DNA of 64,000 nt from Diplonema papillatum. Taxonomy: Eukaryota > Euglenozoa > Diplonemea > Diplonemida > Diplonemidae. The notes beneath the pieces were generated by a model. That model was not told the origin of the DNA. It saw only the letters and a list, made by a program, of their open reading frames with translations, and made no database searches. Location: assembly GCA_030068145.1 (NCBI GenBank), contig JAPJBO010000947.1, positions 1-64,000 on the forward strand, given 5' to 3'. Shown here one piece after another: positions 63,849-64,000 of this stretch. A program made the position numbers and the translations under genes. Position 1 is the stretch's first letter. Each line of letters opens with the position of its first letter.

Positions 63849-64000
63849 GGGCCGGGGGGGGGGGGGGGGGGGCTAAATACAACTTTCTTGGAATACAACT
63901 ACCGCCGCTGAATACAACTACTGTTGTTTCCCCCTAGTTTTTTCTCGTTGTTCCGTTTGTCTTGGAATAGTGCTGTTTCATTGGAGATCTGCACTGTTCT

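Overview
The window is nuclear DNA of a eukaryote, probably a unicellular protist or alga. Conserved genes are split by short GT-AG introns (about 60-420 nt, often with GTATGT-type donors). There are degenerate 18S and 28S rRNA fragments, abundant micro- and minisatellites, several interspersed repeat families and eukaryotic transposons. There is no sign of operons or bacterial ribosome-binding sites. The lineage cannot be fixed from sequence alone. CIB2-like and TSNAXIP1-like genes, usual in ciliated or flagellated organisms, hint at a flagellate stage.

Layout. 1-1.7 kb: a DNA transposon with ~180-bp G/C-rich terminal inverted repeats and a frameshifted hAT-like transposase. 4.7-14.8 kb, all minus strand: a CIB2-like EF-hand protein, an unrecognised single-pass membrane protein in four exons, a RAD51C-like recombinase, a small two-exon helical protein, a tentative gene whose intron is a 21-bp minisatellite, and a 198-aa hypothetical protein. 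16.9-27.2 kb: a TMED2/p24-beta cargo-receptor gene (three exons) whose first intron spans ~9.5 kb. That intron holds a ~1-kb satellite, smaller repeats, palindrome arrays and a tyrosine-recombinase (DIRS-like) retrotransposon with intact recombinase and RT-RNase H reading frames.

27.4-46.7 kb: an 18S rRNA fragment, an EB1-like microtubule protein, a partly decayed gene built from a triplicated ~365-bp unit, a copper monooxygenase of the dopamine beta-hydroxylase type, an ankyrin-repeat protein and a 28S rRNA fragment, separated by repeat-rich intergenic DNA. 47.7-59.5 kb, all minus strand: U2 snRNP A' (four exons), an SLC45/GPH-type sugar transporter, a TSNAXIP1-like coiled-coil protein (three exons) and a LicD/fukutin-type transferase. 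60.6-64 kb: a short plus-strand gene fragment, a minus-strand exon chain resembling the C-terminus of HTTM/gamma-carboxylase proteins, and a 487-bp direct repeat pair.

Nearly all confident host genes lie on the minus strand. They share no pathway: DNA repair, splicing, ER-Golgi transport, cytoskeleton/cilium, transport and glycan modification, as expected for eukaryotic genes lying side by side. The most unusual object is the retroelement at 21.5-25.7 kb. Its recombinase gene precedes the RT gene, and its ends carry matching arrays of ten 41-bp units in inverted orientation.

Exon structures were assembled by eye from reading frame, splice signals, phase and remembered family patterns; no database search was run.
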